Assembly (NCBI GenBank): GCA_000403215.2
Contig: KE159527.1
Span: 382,114 to 446,113, forward strand
Reading direction: 5' to 3'
From: Lachnospiraceae bacterium A4
GTDB taxonomy: Bacteria; Bacillota; Clostridia; Lachnospirales; Lachnospiraceae
Length of the DNA: 64,000 bases
The stretch's first letter is position 1; each line of letters starts with the position of its first letter. Under the pieces are notes generated by a model. That model did no database searches. It was not told the origin of the DNA and saw only the letters and a program-made list of their open reading frames with translations. Positions 1 to 8,541 of the stretch are shown in pieces. The position numbers and the translations under genes are program-made.

Positions 1-3000
1 TAGCTGTCACTGCCCAGAAAGACCTCCTGTGCAAAAATCCGCGGAATATCACTGGAACTATCCGAATAATAATACCTGCCGCCGCACATGTCAGCCAACT
101 GCTCAAGCGTTTTTTGGTCTGCGCCCTCGCCCACTGCCACAGTGGAAAGTGTGATGCCGCTGCCTGCGTAATCGCTGATAATATCCGAGTAATCTTTCGT
201 TTCACCCATTCCGTCAGTCAAGAGCACAACATGTCTGACAGATGCAGGATTATTTGAAAGAACGTTATAAGCCTCCCTAAGTGCAGGTTTGATCGTCGTG
301 CCGCCGCCCTCCTCAATCTGCCAAAGCTGGTCCTTGATTGCCTGCTTATCGTCTGCCTGCCGAAGCGCTGTCTGCCATTGATACCAGTCATCGAATGTTA
401 AGATGCCCACGTAGTCCGAATCGCCCAGATTGTCAACTGCCACCTCTGCGGCGCGGACTGCCATGTCCAGATTGGTGAGCCGTCTGCCATCTACAGAGCT
501 GCTCATGCTGCCAGAACGGTCAATTACCATGACCATCGCCATTGAAGGAATCTCATTAAAGCTCCTAAGCTGCATCTCTACTGGAAGCACCGTCTCGAGC
601 ACGGTATCGCGGTATCCGCCCAGCGCATAGCTGTTTTCTCCGCCACAGCAGACAAAACCACAGCCGTAATCCTTTACATAGGTTTCCAGATTTGCCAGAA
701 ACCCGTCCGGCAGCTCATCAATATAAGTGTCCACCAATATCATCGCCTTGTATTCCAGCATGGCATTGATCTCATTGGGGGCATTCAGCGCCGAAACCAT
801 GCTGTAATTGCATCCTGCCGCATTTAATACAGACGCAAAGCCTGATGTATCGCTCTCCTGTCCTGAGATCACCAGCACACTGGGCGGCATCTCCACGATG
901 GAATACGCGTTATAAGAATCATTCTCCGCGCAGGTATCGCCCTGCGCCTGCACCTGTACACGGAGCGTTTCCATAGAATTTCTTCCAGCCTCTGCATTCA
1001 CCTGCGCGCTGAACACAAAACGGTTGCGCCCCTTGTTCAGATGCACGTTATTCGCCGCTGTCTGCCTGCTCCCATCATAGAGCGCAAGAACTGCCTCCGT
1101 GTCAAAATTGCTCTCCACCAGCACCGTGATCGAATACTTGTCACCGGGATAAAGGTACGACGGCAAAACTACGCTGTCAATATAGGCGTCTGGCTTTTCC
1201 TCCTGCGAAAACAGCAGCGTCAGAAACTCTGCCCGGCTTGCCGTCAGCGCCTGTGCCATATTGCGAATGTCTCCTCTTGTCTCTTTGCCGTCTGTGAGCA
1301 CTACAAGGCGCTTGCTGTACTCCGCCGGAATCATCATCAGCGCCTTCGACACGGCCTCCTCAAAATTTGTCGCCGTTTTCTCCGGCACTGTCATCAGCCC
1401 GGCATAATGCTTCTCACTTGTCAAAAACTGCTCGACCAGCGTATTTTTTCCAAATGTCACAATCCCATAGACATTTCCAGCAGGCATATGGCTGACAGCC
1501 TCCGCCAGATACTCCTCCATCTCCCCAATGTGTGCCTCATTACTGTTGGAATAATCCACCACAAACACCGTGGCGGTCTGGCTGCTTCCCTTGTATAAAC
1601 GTACTCCGGACAATGCAAGAAAAATACAGAATACCAAACAGCCTCTCACTGCCAGATAAAATCTTCCACGATAGCGCATCTGGCGCACATAGACCACCCA
1701 CTCTAAAACCAGCAGCGCCAGCACAATAATCAAAAAGAGTGTTCTAAGTGTCCGCTTGACCTTCTGAAGCCCAAGTCCGCCTGTGCCGCTCACAGATTCT
1801 GCTTCCTTCCTGCCATCGGACTCTGTAGCCGTCTGAAAGCGCACCACATAAGACTCTTGACTGTTTTCCTTGCCGATGCTGTAAACGCCCGCTTTGGAAG
1901 GCCGGCTGTCAAACTGGGTTCTGTCGAGCTCTGCCCACGGCTGCAGCAAGATCTCCTCGCCCGCATAACAAACCGTTGAGGAAAGCCATGATGTATCTGT
2001 GAGATAGTTCATCGCATTGGCAAGAAATACAGGAAACTCCGCCCGCAGGGGAAAGTCTGATTCACGGATATCAAATCCCACCACGATTTCACGGATTCCG
2101 TCCGCCTCCCTATAATACCCTGCACAGCGTCCATCATGTTCCAGAAAACACTGCGCCCCCTCCGGCAAGTCAAAGCAGTATGCAGTATTCACGCCAACGG
2201 TAAAGCCAGACAGCCCCGCTGCCAAATCACAGTCCGTTACTTCCAGTATTACATTTTCGAGCGTCTCTGTCACGCTTCCTCCCAGCGCGCCAAATACCAG
2301 CCGGTTTGACGCCGCTGGCTGAGGTTTTGTCCCTGCATCGTAAATTACTGCATTATATCCCATTTCCTGTAAAGGTGTACGCATCAGCGCGTCATCCGAC
2401 GCTGACTTCGCAATGCTTTCTCCTGTCACAGCAAGATACGCCTTTTCAAGAAACGTGTTTCCCTCTCCGACAAGCAGCCCGTGAAGCTGCTGTTTCTTCC
2501 CTTTTACCGCCTGTGAGATGTTATCCCGCAAAAGGCTGTCTCTGGCGCCTCCCGAAAAGGAAATACTGCCCAGACGGCTGCTGAGCACCTGCCCCTGCCA
2601 TTCCACCGCCTCAAAGAGACAGAATGTGCTCTCCGATGGCATTAAGTGCAGTTGCTTCAATGCGACCAGCTTTTCATCAGCACTATTTTCATCATACAGG
2701 CTGACCTCGAACGAAACCTCCTCATCACTGTAATTTGCCACGCTCACCATCACGTCGTACAGCTCGTCCTCCCGTCTGGTATATGCGGTGTACTCGTTGG
2801 CAATATTTGCGGACGGAGCGCCTGCCACAAAAAGCTCTTTTCCGCCAGTGCTTTGCAGCTTCTCAAACCCGTCTGCACCCTCGCCGTCTGTGCAGACAAT
2901 CAGCGCTGCCGCCTCCTGTGCGGTATCTCCCATCAGCGTGTCAAGGACATTTTGTGCCTGCACCAGCGTTCCGCCGCCATCACTGCATTCAAGCCGCTGC

Positions 3001-3470
3001 AATGTCTCCACCAGACTGTCTGTATCCGTGAGATCAACTGCCAGCAGCTTCACCCCCGCTGCATCTGTCGTCACAATGGAAAATTTCGTATTCTCTGAAT
3101 TTCGCACGATGTCGCAAGCGTAGCTGACTGCCTCCTCCATGCGGCTCTTTCCCGTATCGCTGACATGCTGCATACTGCCGCTAGTGTCCAGCAGCAGTAT
3201 TTTGCGCCCGCCGCGCTGTCCGTCCACCTTGATAAATGGTGACATCAGCGCAATCACCAGCAGCACAGTAATCAAGATTTGCAGATACATCAGAATATTG
3301 TGGACAAATTTCTCCAAAAAGGTTCGCGACTGCTCATTTTTTAACAGCTCTTTCCAGAGAAGATTGGAGGAGATCAGATAGTCCTCCCCCTTTGGCTTGA
3401 GCAGATACAAAATAATGATGACAGGCACTGCTGCCAGAAACAATAACGGCCATAAGCTCTCAAATATCAT
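1..3470 (-). CDS. Large BatA/VWA/glutamine-amidotransferase-like membrane protein (3' end outside window)
   Basis: The frame starts at ATG 3470, overlapping the end of the DUF58 gene by 11 bp, and stays open to the left edge, so 1156 codons are visible and the C-terminus is missing. Residues 1-80 look like a BatA-type N-terminus with two membrane helices (about 5-23 and 60-78). A VWA metal-binding motif DTSGS follows at 95-99. A long extracellular-type stretch leads to a second pair of helices near 575-625, then a degenerate VWA motif (DYSNS, near 640). Near 900-975 is a glutamine-amidotransferase-like segment with the family's GG..SY.LGGY pattern, and then a third VWA motif DRSGSM near 983. 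It is the last visible gene of a MoxR/DUF58/ABC operon. In such clusters these proteins are thought to act in envelope protein assembly with the MoxR ATPase. The exact role is unknown. Confidence 0.85.
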   Translation of the reverse strand, partial: MIFESLWPLLFLAAVPVIIILYLLKPKGEDYLISSNLLWKELLKNEQSRTFLEKFVHNILMYLQILITVLLVIALMSPFIKVDGQRGGRKILLLDTSGSMQHVSDTGKSRMEEAVSYACDIVRNSENTKFSIVTTDAAGVKLLAVDLTDTDSLVETLQRLECSDGGGTLVQAQNVLDTLMGDTAQEAAALIVCTDGEGADGFEKLQSTGGKELFVAGAPSANIANEYTAYTRREDELYDVMVSVANYSDEEVSFEVSLYDENSADEKLVALKQLHLMPSESTFCLFEAVEWQGQVLSSRLGSISFSGGARDSLLRDNISQAVKGKKQQLHGLLVGEGNTFLEKAYLAVTGESIAKSASDDALMRTPLQEMGYNAVIYDAGTKPQPAASNRLVFGALGGSVTETLENVILEVTDCDLAAGLSGFTVGVNTAYCFDLPEGAQCFLEHDGRCAGYYREADGIREIVVGFDIRESDFPLRAEFPVFLANAMNYLTDTSWLSSTVCYAGEEILLQPWAELDRTQFDSRPSKAGVYSIGKENSQESYVVRFQTATESDGRKEAESVSGTGGLGLQKVKRTLRTLFLIIVLALLVLEWVVYVRQMRYRGRFYLAVRGCLVFCIFLALSGVRLYKGSSQTATVFVVDYSNSNEAHIGEMEEYLAEAVSHMPAGNVYGIVTFGKNTLVEQFLTSEKHYAGLMTVPEKTATNFEEAVSKALMMIPAEYSKRLVVLTDGKETRGDIRNMAQALTASRAEFLTLLFSQEEKPDAYIDSVVLPSYLYPGDKYSITVLVESNFDTEAVLALYDGSRQTAANNVHLNKGRNRFVFSAQVNAEAGRNSMETLRVQVQAQGDTCAENDSYNAYSIVEMPPSVLVISGQESDTSGFASVLNAAGCNYSMVSALNAPNEINAMLEYKAMILVDTYIDELPDGFLANLETYVKDYGCGFVCCGGENSYALGGYRDTVLETVLPVEMQLRSFNEIPSMAMVMVIDRSGSMSSSVDGRRLTNLDMAVRAAEVAVDNLGDSDYVGILTFDDWYQWQTALRQADDKQAIKDQLWQIEEGGGTTIKPALREAYNVLSNNPASVRHVVLLTDGMGETKDYSDIISDYAGSGITLSTVAVGEGADQKTLEQLADMCGGRYYYSDSSSDIPRIFAQEVFLGSDS

Positions 3471-4350
3471 ATAATTTCCTTAAATCCTCAAAAATCAACT
3501 GATCAATCGCTGTCTCTGTGCTGCACACCGCATAAAACGCGCCTGCCTTCGCACACATGCGCCGCAAAGACGACAGAAATTCCCCAAGTGCAGCTTGATA
3601 TACCCGTATACTCGCAGCGTCCAGCGTCAGACGCAGGGCGCTGTTCTCCTCCATGTCAATCAGGTTTTTGGTGCCTGTCAGTTCCACTGACAACTCCTCA
3701 CCTGCCAGCACCTGCAAAAGCACTGGATTTTGTTTTCTGTAATTCAGAAAACGCAGCATGTTACCCAGCGCCTCCGCCTTTGGCTCCAAAAATATATCCT
3801 GCAAAAAATCGCTTAGAATGATGGTCATGCCTGCCCCCTTTGCCGGAAGTCTCCTGACTGCCTCTGTGAGCTCCACGCGCCCCTCAAATGTAAGACCTGA
3901 CAAAAAACCTGCCAGTCTCGGCAGTGCCCTCTTTCCCCCGCCAGCCACAAAAGACGTCTGCATATTCTGCATGTCATAGAGCACTACACGGTCCATGTTA
4001 TTGAGACCCATGCAGGCGAGCGCCGCAGCCAGCATACAGGCAAGCGCGCTCTTACTCTTTGCGCCATACCGCATAGATGCGCTGGTGTCTATCAAAATCG
4101 AAACAACAGTTTCCTTCTCCTCCATGTACTCCTTCACGTACAGCCGGTCCAAGCGCCCATAGGCATTCCAGTCAATGCGCCGCAGATCATCGCCCGGCAT
4201 ATATTCCCGGAAATCAGAAAACTCCGTCGAAGAACCCTTCTGCATGGATTTGCGGTTTCCTGTCATATTCATGGAGGACTTGCCGCCCATCGCCAGCCGC
4301 AGCCTTGAAAGCCTGTCAAAAAAAGCTGCATTCAGCATCATCTCCATCAT
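3460..4350 (-). CDS. DUF58 domain protein
   Basis: This 296-residue protein is a DUF58 family member, the usual partner of MoxR ATPases. The N-terminal third carries the conserved stretch with FSDFREYMPGDDLRRIDWNA near residues 42-62. A VWA-like fold follows, with the metal-site-like motif DTSAS near 89-93. No membrane segment is obvious, so it is probably cytosolic. Its start overlaps the MoxR stop by 4 bp (ATGA) and its end overlaps the start of the BatA/VWA gene, so the three are translationally coupled. Established knowledge: MoxR-DUF58-VWA sets act like chaperone or metal-insertion systems for envelope or enzyme complexes. The substrate here is unknown. Confidence 0.93.
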   Translation of the reverse strand: MMEMMLNAAFFDRLSRLRLAMGGKSSMNMTGNRKSMQKGSSTEFSDFREYMPGDDLRRIDWNAYGRLDRLYVKEYMEEKETVVSILIDTSASMRYGAKSKSALACMLAAALACMGLNNMDRVVLYDMQNMQTSFVAGGGKRALPRLAGFLSGLTFEGRVELTEAVRRLPAKGAGMTIILSDFLQDIFLEPKAEALGNMLRFLNYRKQNPVLLQVLAGEELSVELTGTKNLIDMEENSALRLTLDAASIRVYQAALGEFLSSLRRMCAKAGAFYAVCSTETAIDQLIFEDLRKLYDI

Positions 4351-5315
4351 ACTTTTCTGTCCTCCAAAATTCCCTGAATAATCGCATCCTCGCTGACACC
4401 CTCGCTGATCGCGTCAAAACTTGGTATAATGCGGTGGCGCAGCACGGGATAGGCAGTCTCCTTCACATCTTGAAAAGAGACGTTAAAACGCCCCTCCAGA
4501 AATGCCTTCGCCCGCGCTGCGCGTATCATCGCCTGCGCCGCTCTCGGGCTTGCGCCTTCCCGGATATAAGGATTGGGCGCATGTGTCGCCATCACAATCT
4601 CCAGCAGATAATCCATCACCGCATCTGCTACAGGAATCTGCCCCACCAGCGCACGCGCCGCCAGAAGCCCTGCGCCGTCAAACTGTCTTTGAAGCGGTGG
4701 CGGCTGTACCCCCTCTGTCAGCTCCACAATTCCCCTCAACTCCTTCTTCGAGGGAAATCGAACCAGAATTTTGAACATAAAACGGTCAAGCTGTGCCTCC
4801 GGCAAGAGATACGTTCCTTCATTTTCTATTGGATTCTGTGTCGCAAGCACAAAAAAGGGTTCTGCGAGTGCGTGGCTTTCATTTCCGACAGTCACAGTAT
4901 GCTCCTGCATCGCCTCAAGCAGCGCGGATTGTGTTTTGGGCGTGGCACGGTTGATTTCATCTGCCAGTACCAAATTGGCAAATATCGGCCCCCGCTCAAA
5001 GGAAAATGCACTTCCCCGCTCATTTTTGATAATAATATTCGTGCCCGTCACATCACTTGGCATCAAATCCGGCGTAAACTGAATGCGTTTGAACGACAGC
5101 TCAAAAACCTTTGCGATCGTGCTGACAAGCCTTGTCTTGCCCAGTCCCGGCATTCCCTCCAGCAGTACATTTCCCCCTGTCAGCATGGCAATCATCACCT
5201 GACGGATAATCTCGTGCTGGCCGATCATTCCCTTTTGAATTTCCAGCTCACAGGCTGCAATCCGCTGCGCTACATACCCCGGATTTTGCAGCAGATTCTG
5301 ATCTAACATGTCCAT
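4347..5315 (-). CDS. MoxR-family AAA+ ATPase
   Basis: At 322 residues this is full length for a MoxR/RavA-type AAA+ ATPase. The Walker A motif GMPGLGKT lies near residues 58-65, Walker B is LVLADEINRA near 113-122, and a sensor-1 region ATQNPIENEGTYLLPEAQLD follows near 158-177. The C-terminal lid domain carries GASPRAAQ. It is cytosolic and probably remodels client proteins together with the DUF58 and VWA proteins encoded directly downstream. The stop overlaps the DUF58 start by 4 bp. A 48 bp gap separates it from the upstream membrane-protein gene, with a purine-rich ribosome binding site (GGAGAGAGGG) before the ATG. Confidence 0.95.
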   Translation of the reverse strand: MDMLDQNLLQNPGYVAQRIAACELEIQKGMIGQHEIIRQVMIAMLTGGNVLLEGMPGLGKTRLVSTIAKVFELSFKRIQFTPDLMPSDVTGTNIIIKNERGSAFSFERGPIFANLVLADEINRATPKTQSALLEAMQEHTVTVGNESHALAEPFFVLATQNPIENEGTYLLPEAQLDRFMFKILVRFPSKKELRGIVELTEGVQPPPLQRQFDGAGLLAARALVGQIPVADAVMDYLLEIVMATHAPNPYIREGASPRAAQAMIRAARAKAFLEGRFNVSFQDVKETAYPVLRHRIIPSFDAISEGVSEDAIIQGILEDRKV

Positions 5316-5363
5316 ATCCCTCTCTCCTATTAAAAATCAAATATAAAGTCAAATATTTTACAA

Positions 5364-6656
5364 TCACTGGTTAAAACTCGAAAAATACTCCTTGATCACT
5401 TCCTCCATGTTGCTTGGATACTGCCCCGCGGCAATCCCCTCATACGCCTTCTGCTCATAACTTCCAAGCACCGACTCATATGTCGTGTGTTCTCCCTCCC
5501 ACCCAAGTCCGTTCTGGGCACGGAAATATTCAGAAGCCTCGTGATTTGCAACATTTCCTGTAAGATTTCCACTGTCAGCTATGTCATTTGGGACACTGAC
5601 ATAATCATGCGGTATACTGTCACTCCCGACTCCCCTGCCACTGCCTTTAGAATGATCACTCATTTGATTTCCGCTCTGCCCTGTCTGGCTTCCACTGCCA
5701 TTTTGTCCGTTTTGGCTTCCATTACCGTTTTGTCCAGCCTGACTTCCACTGCTGCCTTGTCCGTTTTGACTGCCGCTCTGCCCCTGTTGATTGGAGCCTG
5801 TCTGCGCACCAGTTCCTTTGGCAAGCTGCATACCGCCCAGTTCCTGCATTCTCTCTGCCAGCACCTGCATGGACTCTGCCGTCATCGGTGAAGCCGCCAC
5901 GCCATCGCGCAGCCGTTTTGCAAATTCTTCCAGCTCACTGCCCATCATTGCGTATTTATATTCGAGCTTATTCGTTGCGGCAGAGAGTAGTTTTGCAGAG
6001 TCTGCCTGCTCAAACTCTGTCCGTGAAGCCTCCAGACTCCCCAGCATCTCCTGCAATGTATTTTTTTGTTCTTGGGAAATCTCCTCCTGCGCAAGCTTGT
6101 CAATTGAACTGGCAAGCTCATCAAGTTCTTTCATCTGTTCCCTTGCTTCCTTCCTGACCTCATGAAGTTCTCTGGCACGTTCCTTCACCGCAGACGGAAG
6201 AAGCGCAAGCCCTGACATCACCGCAAGAAATCCAAGCAGCAGCACAGGCTTTTTCCATGACGGCAGCAGCGCCAGCCTGATTCTGTCCTGATGCTCCGCC
6301 AACTGGTTCATGGCGTCCTCCCGCTGGAGCCTGACCAGCACGCTCTCCTGCCCCAGACACTCATATGCCGTGATAATCCGCTCATCAAAGCCAAAACTGT
6401 CCATCGCCAGCGCAGCCTGCTCTGGCGAAATCCGCTTCACGTAAGCCAGCACCAGCGCAGTCAAAAGCGAAAGAGCCAGCACCAGACCTGAATAGAGACT
6501 GGCATAATAAAACGGAACCACCAGCGCGGCGGCTTGAAACAAAATGCCAGCAGCCGCGCCGATACATAGCGCCGCAATGGACTTTTGCAGCACCGATGCG
6601 ATATTCATTCTCCGCTGAAAGGCGTGAATCATCTTCACAAACGCTCTCTGTTCCAT
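5364..6656 (-). CDS. Membrane protein with coiled coil and Gln/Gly/Ser-rich stretch
   Basis: I do not recognise a named family. The 430-residue protein has three predicted membrane helices: about 22-48, 53-73 and 136-155. A charged, Glu/Lys-rich region (158-235) that should be a coiled coil follows. Next is a low-complexity block of Gly, Ser, Gln and Asn (about 283-332), and then a less biased C-terminal 90 residues. Its place between the ABC permease and MoxR genes suggests that it works with the exporter or as a MoxR client at the membrane. Gaps are 29 bp upstream and 48 bp downstream, so it belongs to the same operon. Function unknown. Confidence 0.85.
   Translation of the reverse strand: MEQRAFVKMIHAFQRRMNIASVLQKSIAALCIGAAAGILFQAAALVVPFYYASLYSGLVLALSLLTALVLAYVKRISPEQAALAMDSFGFDERIITAYECLGQESVLVRLQREDAMNQLAEHQDRIRLALLPSWKKPVLLLGFLAVMSGLALLPSAVKERARELHEVRKEAREQMKELDELASSIDKLAQEEISQEQKNTLQEMLGSLEASRTEFEQADSAKLLSAATNKLEYKYAMMGSELEEFAKRLRDGVAASPMTAESMQVLAERMQELGGMQLAKGTGAQTGSNQQGQSGSQNGQGSSGSQAGQNGNGSQNGQNGSGSQTGQSGNQMSDHSKGSGRGVGSDSIPHDYVSVPNDIADSGNLTGNVANHEASEYFRAQNGLGWEGEHTTYESVLGSYEQKAYEGIAAGQYPSNMEEVIKEYFSSFNQ
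5661..5810 (-). repeat. Coding low-complexity repeat (Gln/Gly/Ser/Asn)
   Basis: Within the membrane-protein gene at 5364-6656, short units encoding GSQ-NGQ/GSQ-TGQ patterns recur about ten times. At the DNA level, variants of TTGTCCGTTTTGGCTTCC recur on the plus strand. Such tracts are prone to slippage and length change. They normally form a flexible linker between domains. Confidence 0.75.
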
Positions 6657-6685
6657 ACTTCCTCCATTTTCTGCATCATAAAAAT

Positions 6686-7603
6686 TTATTTGCTTTTCTT
6701 CTTCGCCGGCTTTCTCTCAGCAGCTGCGCTCAGCGGATCAATCCGCCACGCCGCAATCAGCATAAACAGAAACGCCAGCAGCAAAATGCATCCTGCGGAC
6801 AGGAATACCCACACTTTCCCATAGGTAAAACAATACGTCAAATAGCCCACTTCGGTTTTAATAAAGTTTGACTCTCCTGTACTTCCCAGTATAGATTCAC
6901 CCGTCATAACCTGCATAAAAAATTCCTCGAAAAACACATTCGGATTAAACAGCAAGGGCAGCAGGCATTCTCCCATGCTTTCTTCCTCCCAGCTCCCAAA
7001 CAGGTACACAAAAAGCGGACAAAAGGTCAGGATATTTAGAACAAAATACATCACAAAAGTCAGGATTACCGCGGAGATTGAGCGTCTGCAAAGAGACGAA
7101 CACAAGATTCCGATACTCCCTGCAAAGACTGACAAAACAATGACTGCAAGCACAAAGTAAAACAGGACACTCCAGCTTAGCCCGCCCACCACAAACGACA
7201 ACGCCATAACGGGCAGACTGCCCATCACATAAAACAGCACGCGAAGCACTGCGGAGGACACCTTACCAAACACAATGGACAAGGGTGACATGCAGGTTGT
7301 CATCATGATATCAAAGGTCTGGCGTTCCTTCTCTCCTGAGATGGAGGAAGCTGTCATAACCGGTACAATCAGTGAAACAATACATACCTGTGCGATTGCC
7401 AGCACAGGAAACAAATTTATCAACTCCTGATAGATATTCCCATCGCCGTAATAGCCGTCAACGCTCGACTGTATGGAGCTGAGCCCCAGCAAAAATGCCA
7501 GCGCAACCACTGCCTCATAGGCAAATAATCCCCAGCTAAACCGCATACTGCGCGCCGTCACCTGCAAATCCTTCTTGACGATCGGATTCAACTGTACTCT
7601 CAT
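6686..7603 (-). CDS. ABC-2 type transporter permease
   Basis: This 305-residue integral membrane protein has about six hydrophobic segments. It begins with a cytosolic N-terminus reading NPIVKKDLQVTARS, typical of ABC-2 permeases. The conserved SGEKERQTFD motif sits near residues 89-98 after the second helix, as in exporters of the ABC2_membrane family. Its start overlaps the stop of the ATP-binding gene by 4 bp, so the two make one transporter. The substrate is unknown. In this type of operon it may move or integrate an envelope protein or peptide. Confidence 0.92.
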   Translation of the reverse strand: MRVQLNPIVKKDLQVTARSMRFSWGLFAYEAVVALAFLLGLSSIQSSVDGYYGDGNIYQELINLFPVLAIAQVCIVSLIVPVMTASSISGEKERQTFDIMMTTCMSPLSIVFGKVSSAVLRVLFYVMGSLPVMALSFVVGGLSWSVLFYFVLAVIVLSVFAGSIGILCSSLCRRSISAVILTFVMYFVLNILTFCPLFVYLFGSWEEESMGECLLPLLFNPNVFFEEFFMQVMTGESILGSTGESNFIKTEVGYLTYCFTYGKVWVFLSAGCILLLAFLFMLIAAWRIDPLSAAAERKPAKKKSK

Positions 7604-8529
7604 GACGGTTCACCTCCTCCTGTCAACTGCATAAACAAGGACTCGAGATTTCCCTCCTCCTTGTAAAAGCCTGTCAAAATAACCTTATTTTGAAGCAGTG
7701 CGCCAATCAGGGCACTGATCTCCTCATCTGTACCGCTGTTCGTGATAATCACTTCATTTTCCATGACAGACTCCAGCACAACGCCCGCATGTTCCTTCAA
7801 TATACGCACTGCCGTTTCCATCTCTGATGAAATCTGTATATGAATCCTCTTTCCGCCCGAGAGCTGGTACATAATCTCCTCGATGCGCCCGGCTGTGATG
7901 AGCTGTCCATGATTCATAATCCCAATACTGGTGCACATCTCCGAAAGTTCAGAGAGAATATGAGAGCTGATCAAAATTGTTTTTCCCATTGAATGAAGAT
8001 TTTTCAACAGCTCTTTCATCTCCACCCGCGCTCTCGGATCCAGACCAGAGCTGGGCTCATCTAGCAGCAAAAGTTTGGGATTGTGGAGTAATGCCCTCGC
8101 CACGCACAGCCGCTGTTTCATTCCGCGCGAGAGCGTGTCCACATAGACCTCCTTCTTGTCAGAGAGATTGACCAGCTCTAACAAATCGTCTGCCAGCTTC
8201 GCGGTCTCCCTCGCATACATGCCATACATCGAACCGTACATATCCATGTATTCACGCACCTTCAAGTTATCATAAACCCCGAAAAAATCCGGCACATAAC
8301 CAATCATGCGCTTCATTTCCTTACTCCCCACAGCACCTTTGATATTCCCGATTTTGATCGAACCGCTGGTCGCTCTTAACAGCCCGCAGACCATGCGGAT
8401 TGTTGTTGTCTTGCCCGCGCCGTTTGGCCCTACAAAGCCAAATAAATCCCCCTCTGGAATATGTAAGGACAACTGTCTGACTGCCGTGAAAGCGCCATAT
8501 TTTTTCGTCAGATTATTGATATACAGCAT
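7600..8529 (-). CDS. ABC transporter ATP-binding protein
   Basis: This is a 309-residue nucleotide-binding subunit. Walker A is GPNGAGKTT near residues 34-42, the signature motif is the variant LSRGMKQRL near 133-141, and Walker B is LLLLDEPSSGLDP near 153-165. The last 90 residues form the extra C-terminal domain seen in drug/peptide exporter ATPases of the CcmA/NatA type. Its stop overlaps the permease start by 4 bp, and it follows the surface-protein gene by 12 bp. The start ATG at 8529 has a good upstream site, AAAGGGGG. Confidence 0.95.
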   Translation of the reverse strand: MLYINNLTKKYGAFTAVRQLSLHIPEGDLFGFVGPNGAGKTTTIRMVCGLLRATSGSIKIGNIKGAVGSKEMKRMIGYVPDFFGVYDNLKVREYMDMYGSMYGMYARETAKLADDLLELVNLSDKKEVYVDTLSRGMKQRLCVARALLHNPKLLLLDEPSSGLDPRARVEMKELLKNLHSMGKTILISSHILSELSEMCTSIGIMNHGQLITAGRIEEIMYQLSGGKRIHIQISSEMETAVRILKEHAGVVLESVMENEVIITNSGTDEEISALIGALLQNKVILTGFYKEEGNLESLFMQLTGGGEPS

Positions 8530-8541
8530 CGTTTTCCCCCT

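Noticed and set aside
1041-1598. Plus-strand open frame of 185 codons at the left end
   Set aside because: The minus-strand frame there encodes VWA and amidotransferase-like motifs and stays open across the region.
4077-5306. Long plus-strand open frame of 409 codons opposite the MoxR and DUF58 genes
   Set aside because: It is antisense to two genes with clear motifs, has no ribosome binding site, and its translation is rich in His, Cys and Arg as expected from an overlapping shadow frame.
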